A DNA stretch of 60,908 nt from Methylohalomonas sp964522485 (GTDB lineage: Bacteria; Pseudomonadota; Gammaproteobacteria; Methylohalomonadales; Methylohalomonadaceae): contig CAZFUS010000004.1 in NCBI GenBank assembly GCA_964522485.1, positions 1-60,908 on the forward strand, written 5' to 3'. The position numbers were made by a program, and so were the translations under genes. The notes below the pieces were generated by a model. That model made no database searches. It had not been told where the DNA came from and worked only from the letters and a program-made list of their open reading frames with translations. Of the stretch, positions 29,795-38,990 are shown piece by piece. Position 1 is the first letter of the stretch, and every line of letters starts with the position of its first letter.

Positions 29795-30583
29795 ATGCGG
29801 GCGATACTCTTTGATCTGGATGGTGTGATCTATCAGGATGGCAGGGCAATAGCCGGTGCCCTGGAAACCCTGAAATGGATTCGTCAGAAAAACATACCGC
29901 ATTTATTTGTAACCAATACAACCTCGCGCCCAGTAAGCGCCATCGTAGAACGCCTGCAGAATTACGGTGCTGATATAGACGCGGCCAGTATTCTTACACC
30001 CTCTGTCGCCGCTTGCCGCTGGCTCAAGCAAAACATCGACGCTGGCACCATTGCACTGTTCGTGCCCGACGCGACTCGAGCGGATTTTGCCGAATTCGAG
30101 TGCCTGGAAGACGAAGCAGAATCCGGTGCCAGCGCCGTTATCGTCGGCGATCTGGGTGACGGCTGGGATTTCCACACTCTGAACCGCGCATTCCGCCTGC
30201 TGCAGGCCGACTCTAATGTCGAACTCATCGCCCTGGGCATGACCCGCTTCTGGCGCGCTCAGGACGGTTTACGGCTTGATACCGGACCGTTCGTAAGAGC
30301 TCTGGAATATGCCACGGATAAAAGCGCGCGGGTACTGGGTAAACCGGCGGAACAGTTTTTCGCCATCGCCCTGGACATCCTCGGCTACGACGGCAGCGAA
30401 ACCGTGATGATAGGTGACGACATTCGCGCTGACATCCAGGGTGCACAGACGGCGGGGCTGAGAGGGATACTGGTCAAGACCGGCAAATTCCGCAACAGCG
30501 ACCTCAATGGTGGTATCCGACCGGATGCTGCCCTGGGATCTGTCTCCGAGTTACCGGAGTGGTGGGAACAGGAACAGCAATAA
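29795..30583 (+). CDS. HAD-IIA family phosphatase, LHPP-like
   Basis: 262 aa. The HAD motifs are present: motif I LFDLDGVIYQDG (nucleophile Asp8), motif II FVTNTTSRP, motif III with Lys in GKPAEQFF, and motif IV MIGDDIRADIQGAQ. The IIA-type cap and the DGVIYQD signature are close to the LHPP (phospholysine/phosphohistidine inorganic pyrophosphatase) and TIGR01458 branch. The substrate is not predictable here. It stands alone, 154 nt after dolP and convergent with sspB. Confidence 0.82.
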   Translation: MRAILFDLDGVIYQDGRAIAGALETLKWIRQKNIPHLFVTNTTSRPVSAIVERLQNYGADIDAASILTPSVAACRWLKQNIDAGTIALFVPDATRADFAEFECLEDEAESGASAVIVGDLGDGWDFHTLNRAFRLLQADSNVELIALGMTRFWRAQDGLRLDTGPFVRALEYATDKSARVLGKPAEQFFAIALDILGYDGSETVMIGDDIRADIQGAQTAGLRGILVKTGKFRNSDLNGGIRPDAALGSVSELPEWWEQEQQ

Positions 30584-30588
30584 AACAG

Positions 30589-31008
30589 TCACTTGATCAC
30601 ACGTAGATGCGGAGCAGCGGTGACAGGATTATCGGCATTTTCATTACCGCTGTTCGCTGCACTCGCAGTATCGTTTGTCTGCTCTTCCTCCTGAAACATC
30701 ATGCCGGCACTCGTTTCACGCGCATAAATTGCTAACACGGCCGCAACCGGCACAAGAATCTCTTGCTCAGCCCCGTTAAAGCGTGCGCGGAAATGGATAA
30801 AACTGTCACCGATATCAAGATTGTGCACGGCGGTCATCGATATATTCAGAATGATTTTACCGTTTTGCACATAGGCTGACGGCACTTCTACGTCCGGCGC
30901 ATTGGCATCAACCAATATCTGTGGGGTCATGCCGTTGTCTGTAATCCACTCATAAAGCGCCCGAATCAGGTAGGGCCGGCTGGGGGTCATTATCAGTTCG
31001 TCCGCCAT
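30589..31008 (-). CDS. sspB: ClpXP adaptor SspB
   Basis: 139 aa. SspB tethers ssrA-tagged proteins to ClpX. The N-terminal SMD fold is recognisable (RPYLIRALYEWITDNGMTPQ, then NISMTAVHNL and AVLAIYARE). A disordered Asn/Glu/Ala-rich linker of about 30 residues ends in the ClpX-binding tail LRVIK, the XB motif. Directly after sspA with a 9-nt gap, as in E. coli. Confidence 0.95.
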   Translation of the reverse strand: MADELIMTPSRPYLIRALYEWITDNGMTPQILVDANAPDVEVPSAYVQNGKIILNISMTAVHNLDIGDSFIHFRARFNGAEQEILVPVAAVLAIYARETSAGMMFQEEEQTNDTASAANSGNENADNPVTAAPHLRVIK

Positions 31009-31017
31009 ACTATTCTC

Positions 31018-31635
31018 CTAAGTCTGCATGTCACGTTCGACTTCCGACAGACTCTTCTTGAAGCCGCTGCGCGCAAACAGACGCGCTGCATAGGCATGCA
31101 GGGGCTTGGCAGCCGCCGGCAATTTGATCTCGTAATGGGACAACCGCCAGAGGATCGGCGCCATACAACAGTCTACCAGTGAGTATTCGTCCGACATGAA
31201 ATAGGGTTTCTGTGTAAATGTACCGGCTATAGCCGTCAGATTGTCGCGCACCGCCTTGCGCGCGTTGGCGGCTGCGATCTCGTTATTGCTGCTCAGATCG
31301 GTAATGGGCGCATACAAATCGCGCCGAACCCGGTAACAGAACTGTCGGTTGCTGGCTCGTGCAACCGGATCCACCGGCATCAGCGGTGGATGGGGGAAAC
31401 GTTCATCCAGATACTCCATGATGATCTGTGCGTCATAAAGGATCAGTTCCCTATCAGCCAGTGTCAGGGTGTCTGCATAGGGATTGAGCTCGCGCAGTTC
31501 CACGGGCGGCTCATCGGCATCGACATAATTGATTTCAACATTTATATCCTTTTCGGCAAGGACTATCCGCACAGCATGCCCTATCGGATCGGTAGTGTCT
31601 GTGTAAAGCATCATGACCGAACGCCTGTTATTCAC
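31018..31635 (-). CDS. sspA: Stringent starvation protein A
   Basis: 205 aa GST-fold protein without a conserved catalytic Cys/Ser. SspA binds RNA polymerase and alters stress and virulence gene expression. The start at 31635 gives NNRRSVMMLY, in line with the E. coli NKRSVMTLF start, and the IIMEYLDERFPHPPLMPV segment, which mediates RNAP contact, is intact. Operon sspA-sspB. Confidence 0.95.
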   Translation of the reverse strand: MNNRRSVMMLYTDTTDPIGHAVRIVLAEKDINVEINYVDADEPPVELRELNPYADTLTLADRELILYDAQIIMEYLDERFPHPPLMPVDPVARASNRQFCYRVRRDLYAPITDLSSNNEIAAANARKAVRDNLTAIAGTFTQKPYFMSDEYSLVDCCMAPILWRLSHYEIKLPAAAKPLHAYAARLFARSGFKKSLSEVERDMQT

Positions 31636-31697
31636 ATTTACACCCCATCACCTTTACATGTAAGACGTTATCAGATGCCAACATCAGGCTGTCATGT

Positions 31698-32426
31698 TCA
31701 GTGAACATCACGCCAGTATTCTTTCTTGAGCAGGAAGACAATCACCAGCAAGATCAGCAGATAAAAAATAACCCAGAAACCGATCTCATAGCGTTGCATG
31801 CGGGCCGGCTCGCTCAGATAGACCATAAAATTGACCAGATCCCGCATGGCGCGACGATATTCCACATCGGACATGCTGCCGGGAACAACGGTCTCCAGTT
31901 CCGGTGTATGCCCGTCACCACCTTCGGCCAGACGTTGTATGCCCTGCAACTCCCACAAGACGTGCGGCATGCTGACGCCTTTGAATTGCAGATTGTTAAA
32001 ACCCGTCGGACTTTCCGGATCGTGGTAGAAAGTCAACAGATAAGAATACAACCAGTCAGCGCCCCGCGAGCGGGCAACCAGTGTGAGATCGGGCGGTACT
32101 GCATTAAACCACTCCTCCGCCTGCCCGGCTGACATGACTATCTCCATTGTGTCACTGGCCTTGCCGGAACCGGGTATCAGATTCCGCTCCAGGATATCCT
32201 CGGATATACCGAGGTCCTTGCCGATACGGTTATAGCGCATATACTCAGCCGCATGACAGCCCATGCAGTAATTCACGAACAGCCGGGCGCCGCGCTGCAG
32301 TGACTGCCTGTCACCGACATCAACGCTGACATGGTGAAGCGGTTCATCACCCGCCGCAAGGGCTGTATTGGCCATCGACGCAAGACACATAAAGCCCAGC
32401 AAAACAAGCGTGGTCGACCGCATCAT
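31698..32426 (-). CDS. petC: Ubiquinol-cytochrome c reductase, cytochrome c1
   Basis: 242 aa. N-terminal Sec signal (about 1-24), heme-binding C54-MG-C57-H58, axial Met region near VSMPHVLWE, and a C-terminal anchor (about 218-236) with basic end residues. It accepts electrons from the Rieske protein in the bc1 complex at the periplasmic side. The start ATG lies in a 4-nt overlap with petB. Confidence 0.96.
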   Translation of the reverse strand: MMRSTTLVLLGFMCLASMANTALAAGDEPLHHVSVDVGDRQSLQRGARLFVNYCMGCHAAEYMRYNRIGKDLGISEDILERNLIPGSGKASDTMEIVMSAGQAEEWFNAVPPDLTLVARSRGADWLYSYLLTFYHDPESPTGFNNLQFKGVSMPHVLWELQGIQRLAEGGDGHTPELETVVPGSMSDVEYRRAMRDLVNFMVYLSEPARMQRYEIGFWVIFYLLILLVIVFLLKKEYWRDVH

Positions 32427-33826
32427 TTTTCAGTCACCCGATCGGGAACCTGCCGTGATGCATTAAGGCTGGTATAAACCGGCAACAACATGAAAATCGC
32501 AACATAGATTGCGGGGATTAGCCACAGGCCCCACCCTAACAGCATATTACCGCCATCAATACGAAACAGATCAATAACTGTAACCAGCAGCAGTACCGCC
32601 AGTGCTGAAAGCATATAAAAGCTGCCGCTTCTGTCGACCGAATACAGGTAACAGATAAAGAAAAACAAAAAGTACAGCTCGGTCAACCGCCAGGACAACT
32701 CGGCATAAAGCGGCGACGGCTGCTGCAATCCGAGGAAGCCCAGGAACAGGAAGGTTGCGGCAAACACCATGAGAAGCAGTTTGTACAACGGGCTTCTATA
32801 ACGAATCGACTTGACCGGATGTCGATCCAGCCAGGGCAGGAAGAAGAAAATCATTACCGCCACACCCATGGCGATCACACCGATAAATTTATCAGGTACG
32901 GCACGCAAAATGGCGTAAAACGGTGTGAAATACCAGACAGGCGCAATATGCTCGGGCGTTTTCAGCGAGTCTGCTGGTTCAAAATTCGCATGCTCAAGAA
33001 AGTAGCCACCCATCTCCGGTGCAAAAAAAACAATGGCGGCGAAAATGATCAGAAAGACCGTAGCCCCAACCATGTCTTTGACCGTGTAATACGGATGAAA
33101 CGGGATGCCGTCCAGTGGCCTGCCATCCGGGCCTTTCTTTTGCTTGATCTCGACCCCATCCGGATTGTTGGAACCGACTTCATGCAACGCGATAATATGC
33201 AGGAAGACCAGACCCAGCAGGGCAAGTGGCAACGCGATAACATGCAGCGCAAAAAAACGGTTCAGAGTAATATCCGAAACCACAAAATCACCACGGATCC
33301 AGGTCGCAAGCTGTTCACCGATAAAGGGGATCGCGCCAAACAGGGAAATAATAACCTGTGCACCCCAGTACGACATCTGACCCCAAGGCAGCAGGTAGCC
33401 GAAAAAGGCTTCAGCCATCAAACACAAGTAAATGCACATGCCGAGCAGCCAGATAAGTTCACGCGGTTTCTTGTAAGAACCGTACAGCATTGCCCGGAAC
33501 ATATGCAGATAGACCACGATGAAAAATGCCGAAGCGCCTGTTGAATGCATGTAGCGTATCAGCCAGCCCCATTCCACATCGCGCATTATGTATTCTACTG
33601 ATGCAAATGCATTCTCGGCCGACGGCTTATAGTTCATGGTCAGCCAGATGCCGGTGAGCAACTGAATGACCAGTACCAGTAGTGCTAATGAGCCGAAGTA
33701 ATACCAGAAATTGAAATTTCTCGGCGCATAATACTGCGCCAGATGTTCGTTCCAGGTTTTCAGCAGCGGGAAACGTTCATCGATCCAGGTTACCGTCGAC
33801 TGCAGGAACCTGCTGATATGACTCAT
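32423..33826 (-). CDS. petB: Ubiquinol-cytochrome c reductase, cytochrome b
   Basis: 467 aa, longer than the 400-430 aa usual for proteobacterial cytochrome b. The heme ligands are seen as His94/His108 and His195/His210, and the Qo site reads PVWY in place of PEWY, a known beta/gammaproteobacterial variant. The normal C-terminal end (LLPVYTSLNASRQVPDRVTEK-like) is preceded by an extra stretch, about residues 395-440, with one or two additional hydrophobic helices. The petABC genes overlap by 4 nt. Confidence 0.95.
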   Translation of the reverse strand: MSHISRFLQSTVTWIDERFPLLKTWNEHLAQYYAPRNFNFWYYFGSLALLVLVIQLLTGIWLTMNYKPSAENAFASVEYIMRDVEWGWLIRYMHSTGASAFFIVVYLHMFRAMLYGSYKKPRELIWLLGMCIYLCLMAEAFFGYLLPWGQMSYWGAQVIISLFGAIPFIGEQLATWIRGDFVVSDITLNRFFALHVIALPLALLGLVFLHIIALHEVGSNNPDGVEIKQKKGPDGRPLDGIPFHPYYTVKDMVGATVFLIIFAAIVFFAPEMGGYFLEHANFEPADSLKTPEHIAPVWYFTPFYAILRAVPDKFIGVIAMGVAVMIFFFLPWLDRHPVKSIRYRSPLYKLLLMVFAATFLFLGFLGLQQPSPLYAELSWRLTELYFLFFFICYLYSVDRSGSFYMLSALAVLLLVTVIDLFRIDGGNMLLGWGLWLIPAIYVAIFMLLPVYTSLNASRQVPDRVTEK

Positions 33827-34431
33827 GCCATACTCCCGGTATCGTCGCTCGTGTCGCTGCCGATCAGTATGCGGCTGTCATTCAGAAACTTGTACGGTGG
33901 TACGACAAGGTTTGTGGGCGCCGGCACATTCTTGTATACACGGCCGGCCATATCAAAGCGCGAGCCATGACAGGGACAGAAAAATCCACCGATCCAGTCT
34001 TCTTCATCAAAGCTGCTTTCCTCGCCCGGTGCGATGTAAGTAGGAGAGCAACCCAGGTGCGTACACAGACCGATTACCACCAGATATTCGGCTTTGCGAG
34101 ACCGGTATTCATTTTTGGCGTACTCAGGCTGTTGTTCTTCGGAAGACTCGGGATCACGCAATGCTTTCTCAATCTTTGCCAGTGCTTCCACAGTGTCCTC
34201 ACTACGCCGCAGAATCCAGACAGGCTTGCCCTGCCACTGAACGGTCTTGCGGTCACCGGGCTGCATATCACTGATATCCACTTCGACGGGGGCACCGATC
34301 GCGCGGGCCCGCGCACTGGGCTGCAACGCTGACAGAAACGGCACTGTGGCGGAAATCGCCCCGACACCGCCCACAGCCGCCGTGGTGGTCAGTAAGCGGC
34401 GCCGTTTGCGATTGACCTCTTCACTACACAT
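33823..34431 (-). CDS. petA: Ubiquinol-cytochrome c reductase, Rieske iron-sulfur subunit
   Basis: 202 aa. A twin-arginine-type N-terminus (KRRRLLTTTA) and membrane helix (about 16-36) precede the Rieske domain. Box I CTHLGC has Cys123 and His125 as cluster ligands and Cys128 in the disulfide; box II CPCHGS has Cys152 and His155 as ligands. First gene of petABC. Confidence 0.96.
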   Translation of the reverse strand: MCSEEVNRKRRRLLTTTAAVGGVGAISATVPFLSALQPSARARAIGAPVEVDISDMQPGDRKTVQWQGKPVWILRRSEDTVEALAKIEKALRDPESSEEQQPEYAKNEYRSRKAEYLVVIGLCTHLGCSPTYIAPGEESSFDEEDWIGGFFCPCHGSRFDMAGRVYKNVPAPTNLVVPPYKFLNDSRILIGSDTSDDTGSMA

Positions 34432-34502
34432 GAATCAACGTACTCCTGATAGGCTGTTTACCGCGCACGCGACGGGCATAATTCTGTTTTCAACAAGCTG
34501 GC

Positions 34503-34511
34503 AGTATATCA
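34503..34511 (-). promoter_or_regulatory. Candidate petABC promoter (extended -10)
   Basis: The minus strand carries TGATATACT, a TGn extended -10 with TATACT, about 72 nt upstream of petA. No good -35 is seen at 17 nt. It lies in the divergent petA-algW gap. Confidence 0.4.
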
Positions 34512-34582
34512 TGCTAAGTTAACCTTCTTGGGCACCGCCGGACCATATACCTACTCTTGCACCCTGACCAAAAAGCAGTCAC

Positions 34583-35749
34583 ATGAAAGCAAAGCGGCTT
34601 CTGATTTTTATTTTCCAGTCGGCACTCATCGGGCTCACCGTCGCGGTATTGATGCTGTGGCTGCGTCCCGAAATTCTGAACTCGCCCGACACACCTCCGG
34701 CCGAGAGCACTCCCGCTCCCGAGCAGAACCCGAAAACGCGGGATTCTAGCACAGCAGCGCCGGCTTCATACCACACCGCGGTAGAAAGCGCCGCACCGGC
34801 TGTAGTTAACGTACTGGCCACCAAAGTTTATCAGGCGCCGGAAAATCCGTTGCTGACCGATCCACTACTGCGAGAATTTTTTGGCGCGACTCCCAACGAG
34901 GCCCCGGATACCCGGAGAGACGATAATTACGGCTCAGGTGTCATCCTCAATGATCAGGGTTACATCCTGACCAACATGCATCTGATCAGCGAAGCGGATG
35001 AGATCCAGATCACGCTGCGCGATGGCCGTCAGGCCAATGCGCTGGTGATTGGCACCGACCCCGATACCGATCTGGCCGTCCTGAAAATGGATCTGGACGA
35101 TTTGCCCACCATCACGCTCGCGGACTCCAGTATCCTGCGCATCGGTGATGTCGTACTCGCCATCGGCAATCCCTACGGTTTCGGCCAGACTGTGACCCAG
35201 GGAATCATCAGTGCCACCGGCCGCAAGCGCCTCGGAATCACCACCTTTGAGGATTTCATCCAGACTGACGCCGCCATCAATCCCGGCAATTCCGGGGGCG
35301 CCCTGATCAACAGCAACGGTGAACTGATCGGGATCAATACCGCCATCATCTCCAACACTGGCGGCTCGCAGGGAATCGGTCTGGCCACGCCGGTTCATAT
35401 CGCTACCAATGTCATGCAGCAGTTGATCGAACACGGCCATGTCACCCGCGGCTGGCTCGGCATCGAGGCCCAGATCATGCCGCCGGATACGATACCGGCC
35501 GGTACCGCGGAAGGGGGAGTGCTCATCTCCGGCGTAATGAACAACGGCCCGGCGGATAATGTCGGCATGCGGCCGGGGGATATCATCATCAGCATCGTGG
35601 GTGAACCCGTAACCGATCCGGAACAGGCGATTCGCCGGATTACCAATATCGATCCGGGGACGACGGTGAGTGTCGAGGTGCTGCGCGGCTGGGAAGTCAT
35701 GGAGTTTCAGCCGGAAGTGGCGGAGCGGCCAAGCTTCAACCGTCGCTGA
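34583..35749 (+). CDS. algW: DegS/AlgW-type trypsin-like serine protease with PDZ domain
   Basis: 388 aa HtrA-family protease: N-terminal membrane anchor (about 5-24), trypsin-like domain and one C-terminal PDZ domain (about 285-370). The catalytic triad is visible as His in LTNMHLIS, Asp in DPDTDLAVLK and Ser in NPGNSGGAL. One PDZ and a membrane anchor fit DegS/AlgW, the site-1 protease that cuts anti-sigma factor RseA/MucA when outer-membrane proteins misfold. The symbol follows synteny with Pseudomonas AlgW. The sigma-E locus itself is outside the window. Confidence 0.88.
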   Translation: MKAKRLLIFIFQSALIGLTVAVLMLWLRPEILNSPDTPPAESTPAPEQNPKTRDSSTAAPASYHTAVESAAPAVVNVLATKVYQAPENPLLTDPLLREFFGATPNEAPDTRRDDNYGSGVILNDQGYILTNMHLISEADEIQITLRDGRQANALVIGTDPDTDLAVLKMDLDDLPTITLADSSILRIGDVVLAIGNPYGFGQTVTQGIISATGRKRLGITTFEDFIQTDAAINPGNSGGALINSNGELIGINTAIISNTGGSQGIGLATPVHIATNVMQQLIEHGHVTRGWLGIEAQIMPPDTIPAGTAEGGVLISGVMNNGPADNVGMRPGDIIISIVGEPVTDPEQAIRRITNIDPGTTVSVEVLRGWEVMEFQPEVAERPSFNRR

Positions 35750-35792
35750 AACGAAGTTGATAGAAGTTGAAGCGGGCGAACAGACCCCGGAT

Positions 35793-35834
35793 TCTATCCT
35801 CTATCCTCTATCCTCTATCCTCTATCAGCTATCC
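35793..35834. repeat. Heptanucleotide tandem repeat (TCTATCC)n
   Basis: Four perfect TCTATCC units (35793-35820) are followed by TCTATCA and GCTATCC. It lies between algW and hisC, and the hisC TAG stop (35829-35831) is inside the last unit, so the array is outside the reading frame. Unit number could vary by slippage without changing HisC. Confidence 0.9.
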
Positions 35835-36935
35835 GCGCATACAGTCCTGCAACGCTTCAAGGAAGCGATCATTTTCCTCCGGCAGGCCGACCGTGGTGCG
35901 GAGACAATCCTTCAGCAGCGGATGTTGACCATGCAACAACTTAATCAGCACGCCGCGCTCGAGCAGACCCTCATAAATTCTCTCAGCCTGATTCGATGCT
36001 ACCCGGAACAGCAGAAAATTGGCGGCACTCGGCCAGACCCGGATACCGGGCTGTGCCTGGAGCGCGGCCAGCAGACGCTGGCGTTCTCCCTGGATCGCCT
36101 CAACCTGGTCGGAGAGCACCTGCGGCTGCAACAGAATTTCGCGCGCCGCCACCTGATTCAGGCAGCCCAGGTTGTAGGGCAGGCGCAATTTGTCGAACTG
36201 TTCGAGCCAGGCCGGATTTCCAATCATGGCGCCAATACGCAGCCCGGCCAGGCCGAGCTTGGACAACGTGCGCAGCACCAGCACATGGTCGTATTCAGTC
36301 AGGATCGGGACAAAGCTTTCACCGGCAAAGGCATGGTACGCCTCATCGATCACTACCAGCCCCGGCGCGGCCTCGATCACGTGGCGCACATCGGCGGCAG
36401 CAAACAGATTGCCGGTCGGGTTGTTGGGCCAGGCCAGAAACACCACCGCCGGTTGCTCGCGCTCGATGGCGGTCAGCATCGCTACGGTATCCAGGGCAAA
36501 ATCCTCCGGCGCAAGGTCCACATCGCAGTAGCGACAGCCGGTGGCGGTCGCGATCAGACGATACATGACAAAGCTCGGTTCCGGCGCAAGCAGTGTCACG
36601 TCCGGGCCGGCCACCGCCATGGCGATGAGTTGTATCAGTTCATCCGAGCCGTTGCCTAGCAGCAGGGCATGCGACTCCGGAATGGCCAGCGCCTGCCGCA
36701 GCACCGCTTTCAAGTCAGCAGCTGCCGGGTCCGGGTAACGGTTGAGCGCTGTCGCACTCAGGCTGCCGGCCAGTGACTGAGCCATTTCCGCCGGCAGGGG
36801 ATAGGGATTTTCCATGGCGTCAAGCTTGATACTGTTACCGGCAGGACGGACCGGGTAGGCTTGGGCAGCGCGCACTGCCGGCCGGATGAGACGCTCCAGC
36901 CGGGCGCTCAGACCGGCGTCACGGGCTTGCCTCAC
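35829..36935 (-). CDS. hisC: Histidinol-phosphate aminotransferase
   Basis: 368 aa PLP enzyme of fold type I. It transaminates imidazole acetol-phosphate. The PLP lysine is in TLSKLGLAGLRIG, and the N-terminal KLDAMENPYPLP signature is clear. The start is GTG at 36935, whose GTGA overlaps hisD. Third gene of hisG-hisD-hisC. Confidence 0.95.
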   Translation of the reverse strand: MRQARDAGLSARLERLIRPAVRAAQAYPVRPAGNSIKLDAMENPYPLPAEMAQSLAGSLSATALNRYPDPAAADLKAVLRQALAIPESHALLLGNGSDELIQLIAMAVAGPDVTLLAPEPSFVMYRLIATATGCRYCDVDLAPEDFALDTVAMLTAIEREQPAVVFLAWPNNPTGNLFAAADVRHVIEAAPGLVVIDEAYHAFAGESFVPILTEYDHVLVLRTLSKLGLAGLRIGAMIGNPAWLEQFDKLRLPYNLGCLNQVAAREILLQPQVLSDQVEAIQGERQRLLAALQAQPGIRVWPSAANFLLFRVASNQAERIYEGLLERGVLIKLLHGQHPLLKDCLRTTVGLPEENDRFLEALQDCMRG

Positions 36936-38251
36936 CGCCGCCCGCCATCCCGGCCGGCCTTGAGGCGATATTCGGCCGCCCGCGCGTGCGCAGTGAGTCC
37001 TTCACCCCGCGCCAGCGCCGAAGCGGTTTCAGCCAGCCGTGCCGCGGGCGCGGCCTGACAGCCAATCAGCGATGACCGCTTTTGGAAATCATAAACCCCC
37101 AGTGGCGAGGAAAACCGTGCCGTTCGCGCCGTCGGCAGCACGTGATTGGGACCGGCGCAGTAATCGCCCAGCGCTTCGGCGCTGTAATGGCCGAGAAAGA
37201 TGGCGCCGGCGTGGCGGATTTGTGCCAGCAACGGTTCCGGATCGGAAACAGACAATTCCAGATGCTCCGGCGCCATGCGGTTGACGAGCGCAGCGGCAAT
37301 GGCCGTGTCCGGCACGGTAATAATAGCGCCATTATTCTGCAGTGCGGCCCGGATGATTGCGACCCGTTCCATGCCCGGCAGCAGCCGTTCAATGCTCGCC
37401 GCTACCCGGTCGGCCAGATCCGCATCCGCAGTGATCAGAACAGACGAAGCCAGTTCATCGTGTTCGGCCTGGGCGAACAGATCCATCGCAACCCAGTCCG
37501 GATCCGCGTTCGTGTCTGCCACGACCACCACTTCCGAAGGCCCGGCGATCATGTCGATGCCGACGGTGCCGAAGACCAGCCGCTTGGCCATGGCCACATA
37601 GGCGTTACCCGGCCCGACGATCTTGTCGACACGCGCTATCCTTTCAGTACCGTAGGCCAGCGCTGCCACCGCCTGCGCGCCACCGACCGAAAAAATCCGA
37701 TTAACACCGGCAATGGCGGCCGCTGCGAGTACCAGTGGATTCAGCTCACCCGCCGGTGCCGGCACCACCATCACCACTTCGGGGACACCCGCAACCTGTG
37801 CCGGGATCACGTTCATCAGCACCGAGGATGGATAGGCGGCCTTGCCACCGGGAACGTACACACCCACACGATCCAGCGGCGTCACCTGCTGGCCGAGTTC
37901 GACGCCATCGTCGTCTATATAACGCCAGGAAGTCTGCACCTGTTTCTCATGATAACGGCGGATACGAGCGGCGGCGTCTTCCAGCGCCCGGCGCAACGCC
38001 GGCGCCAGCTGTTCGAGTGCGGCATTCAGCTTCTCTGCCGGCACGACCAGTTCATCGACCGTCTGCACATCGCGCCTATCCAGGCGATTGGTATATTCCA
38101 GCAGCGCGGCATCACCGCGTTTGCGCACATCGGCAATGATCCCGCGTACCGTGGTTTCTATGGCCGGATCCGCTTCGGCGTTGCGTTCGAGGATGGTATT
38201 CAGCCGGGCTTCAAAATCGGCGTCACCGTAATCGAGTCTGTTGATATTCAT
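36932..38251 (-). CDS. hisD: Histidinol dehydrogenase
   Basis: 439 aa zinc enzyme that oxidises histidinol to histidine in two NAD-dependent steps. The GPGNAYVAMAKR, AGPSEVVVVADT and EHDELASSVLIT-type segments are present. It overlaps hisG by 4 nt and hisC by 4 nt, a compact operon. Confidence 0.96.
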   Translation of the reverse strand: MNINRLDYGDADFEARLNTILERNAEADPAIETTVRGIIADVRKRGDAALLEYTNRLDRRDVQTVDELVVPAEKLNAALEQLAPALRRALEDAAARIRRYHEKQVQTSWRYIDDDGVELGQQVTPLDRVGVYVPGGKAAYPSSVLMNVIPAQVAGVPEVVMVVPAPAGELNPLVLAAAAIAGVNRIFSVGGAQAVAALAYGTERIARVDKIVGPGNAYVAMAKRLVFGTVGIDMIAGPSEVVVVADTNADPDWVAMDLFAQAEHDELASSVLITADADLADRVAASIERLLPGMERVAIIRAALQNNGAIITVPDTAIAAALVNRMAPEHLELSVSDPEPLLAQIRHAGAIFLGHYSAEALGDYCAGPNHVLPTARTARFSSPLGVYDFQKRSSLIGCQAAPAARLAETASALARGEGLTAHARAAEYRLKAGRDGGRR

Positions 38252-38892
38252 GCCGGCGTTTCCGCAGTCAATTCACGCAGTCTGTCGAGCAGAGGTTTCA
38301 CACGGACGGCTTTCATTTTTAGCGCGGCCTTGTTGACGATCAGACGTGAGCTGATCTCGAACAGGGTTTCGATAGGCTCCAGACCGTTGGCTTTGAGTGT
38401 ATTGCCGGTATCGACGAGATCCACAATACGCTCCGCGAGCCCGAGCAACGGTGCCAGCTCCATGGATCCGTACAGCTTGATGGTCTCGACCTGCAGACCG
38501 CGTTCGGCGAAGTAGGCACGGGTGGTGTGCGCATACTTGGTCGCGATGCGCATGTGATCATGGACACCACGCCGATCACCAACTGGTCCGGCCAGCATCA
38601 GCCGGCAGCGGGCGATCCCCAGGTCGAGCGGCTCGTATAAGCCGTTGCCGGCATATTCAAGCAGGACATCCTTGCCGGCGATACCGACGTCCGCAGCACC
38701 ATGCTCGACATAGGTCGGAACATCAGCGGCCCGGATGATCAACAGCCGCACCTGCGGCTGGTTCGTTTCCAGTACCAGTTTGCGTGAGCCGGCCGGATCC
38801 TGCAGCGGCTCGATGCCGGCCCGGGCGAGCAACGGCATAGCCTGGTCGAAGATACGGCCTTTGGAAACGGCGATGGTGAGTGTGTCCGGCAT
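38248..38892 (-). CDS. hisG: ATP phosphoribosyltransferase, short form
   Basis: 214 aa, the short HisG_S form, lacking the C-terminal regulatory domain of the roughly 300-aa long form. It catalyses the first step of histidine synthesis. The GIAGKDVLLEY and DLVDTGNTLKANGLE phosphoribosyl-site segments are intact. Short HisG needs HisZ as regulatory partner; hisZ is not in the window. First gene of the his operon, 98 nt from murA. Confidence 0.95.
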   Translation of the reverse strand: MPDTLTIAVSKGRIFDQAMPLLARAGIEPLQDPAGSRKLVLETNQPQVRLLIIRAADVPTYVEHGAADVGIAGKDVLLEYAGNGLYEPLDLGIARCRLMLAGPVGDRRGVHDHMRIATKYAHTTRAYFAERGLQVETIKLYGSMELAPLLGLAERIVDLVDTGNTLKANGLEPIETLFEISSRLIVNKAALKMKAVRVKPLLDRLRELTAETPA

Positions 38893-38990
38893 TCGTCGTG
38901 TTGTACGCGGCCGTCCGCCTGATGAATGAACGGCGTATTCTACTTTCCCAACCGCAAAAGTGCATGGCGGTGTTTGGACAAAACGACGGA

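Noticed and set aside
35670..36659. 329-codon plus-strand ORF over hisC
   Set aside because: It runs through the heptamer repeat and antisense of hisC; no domain.
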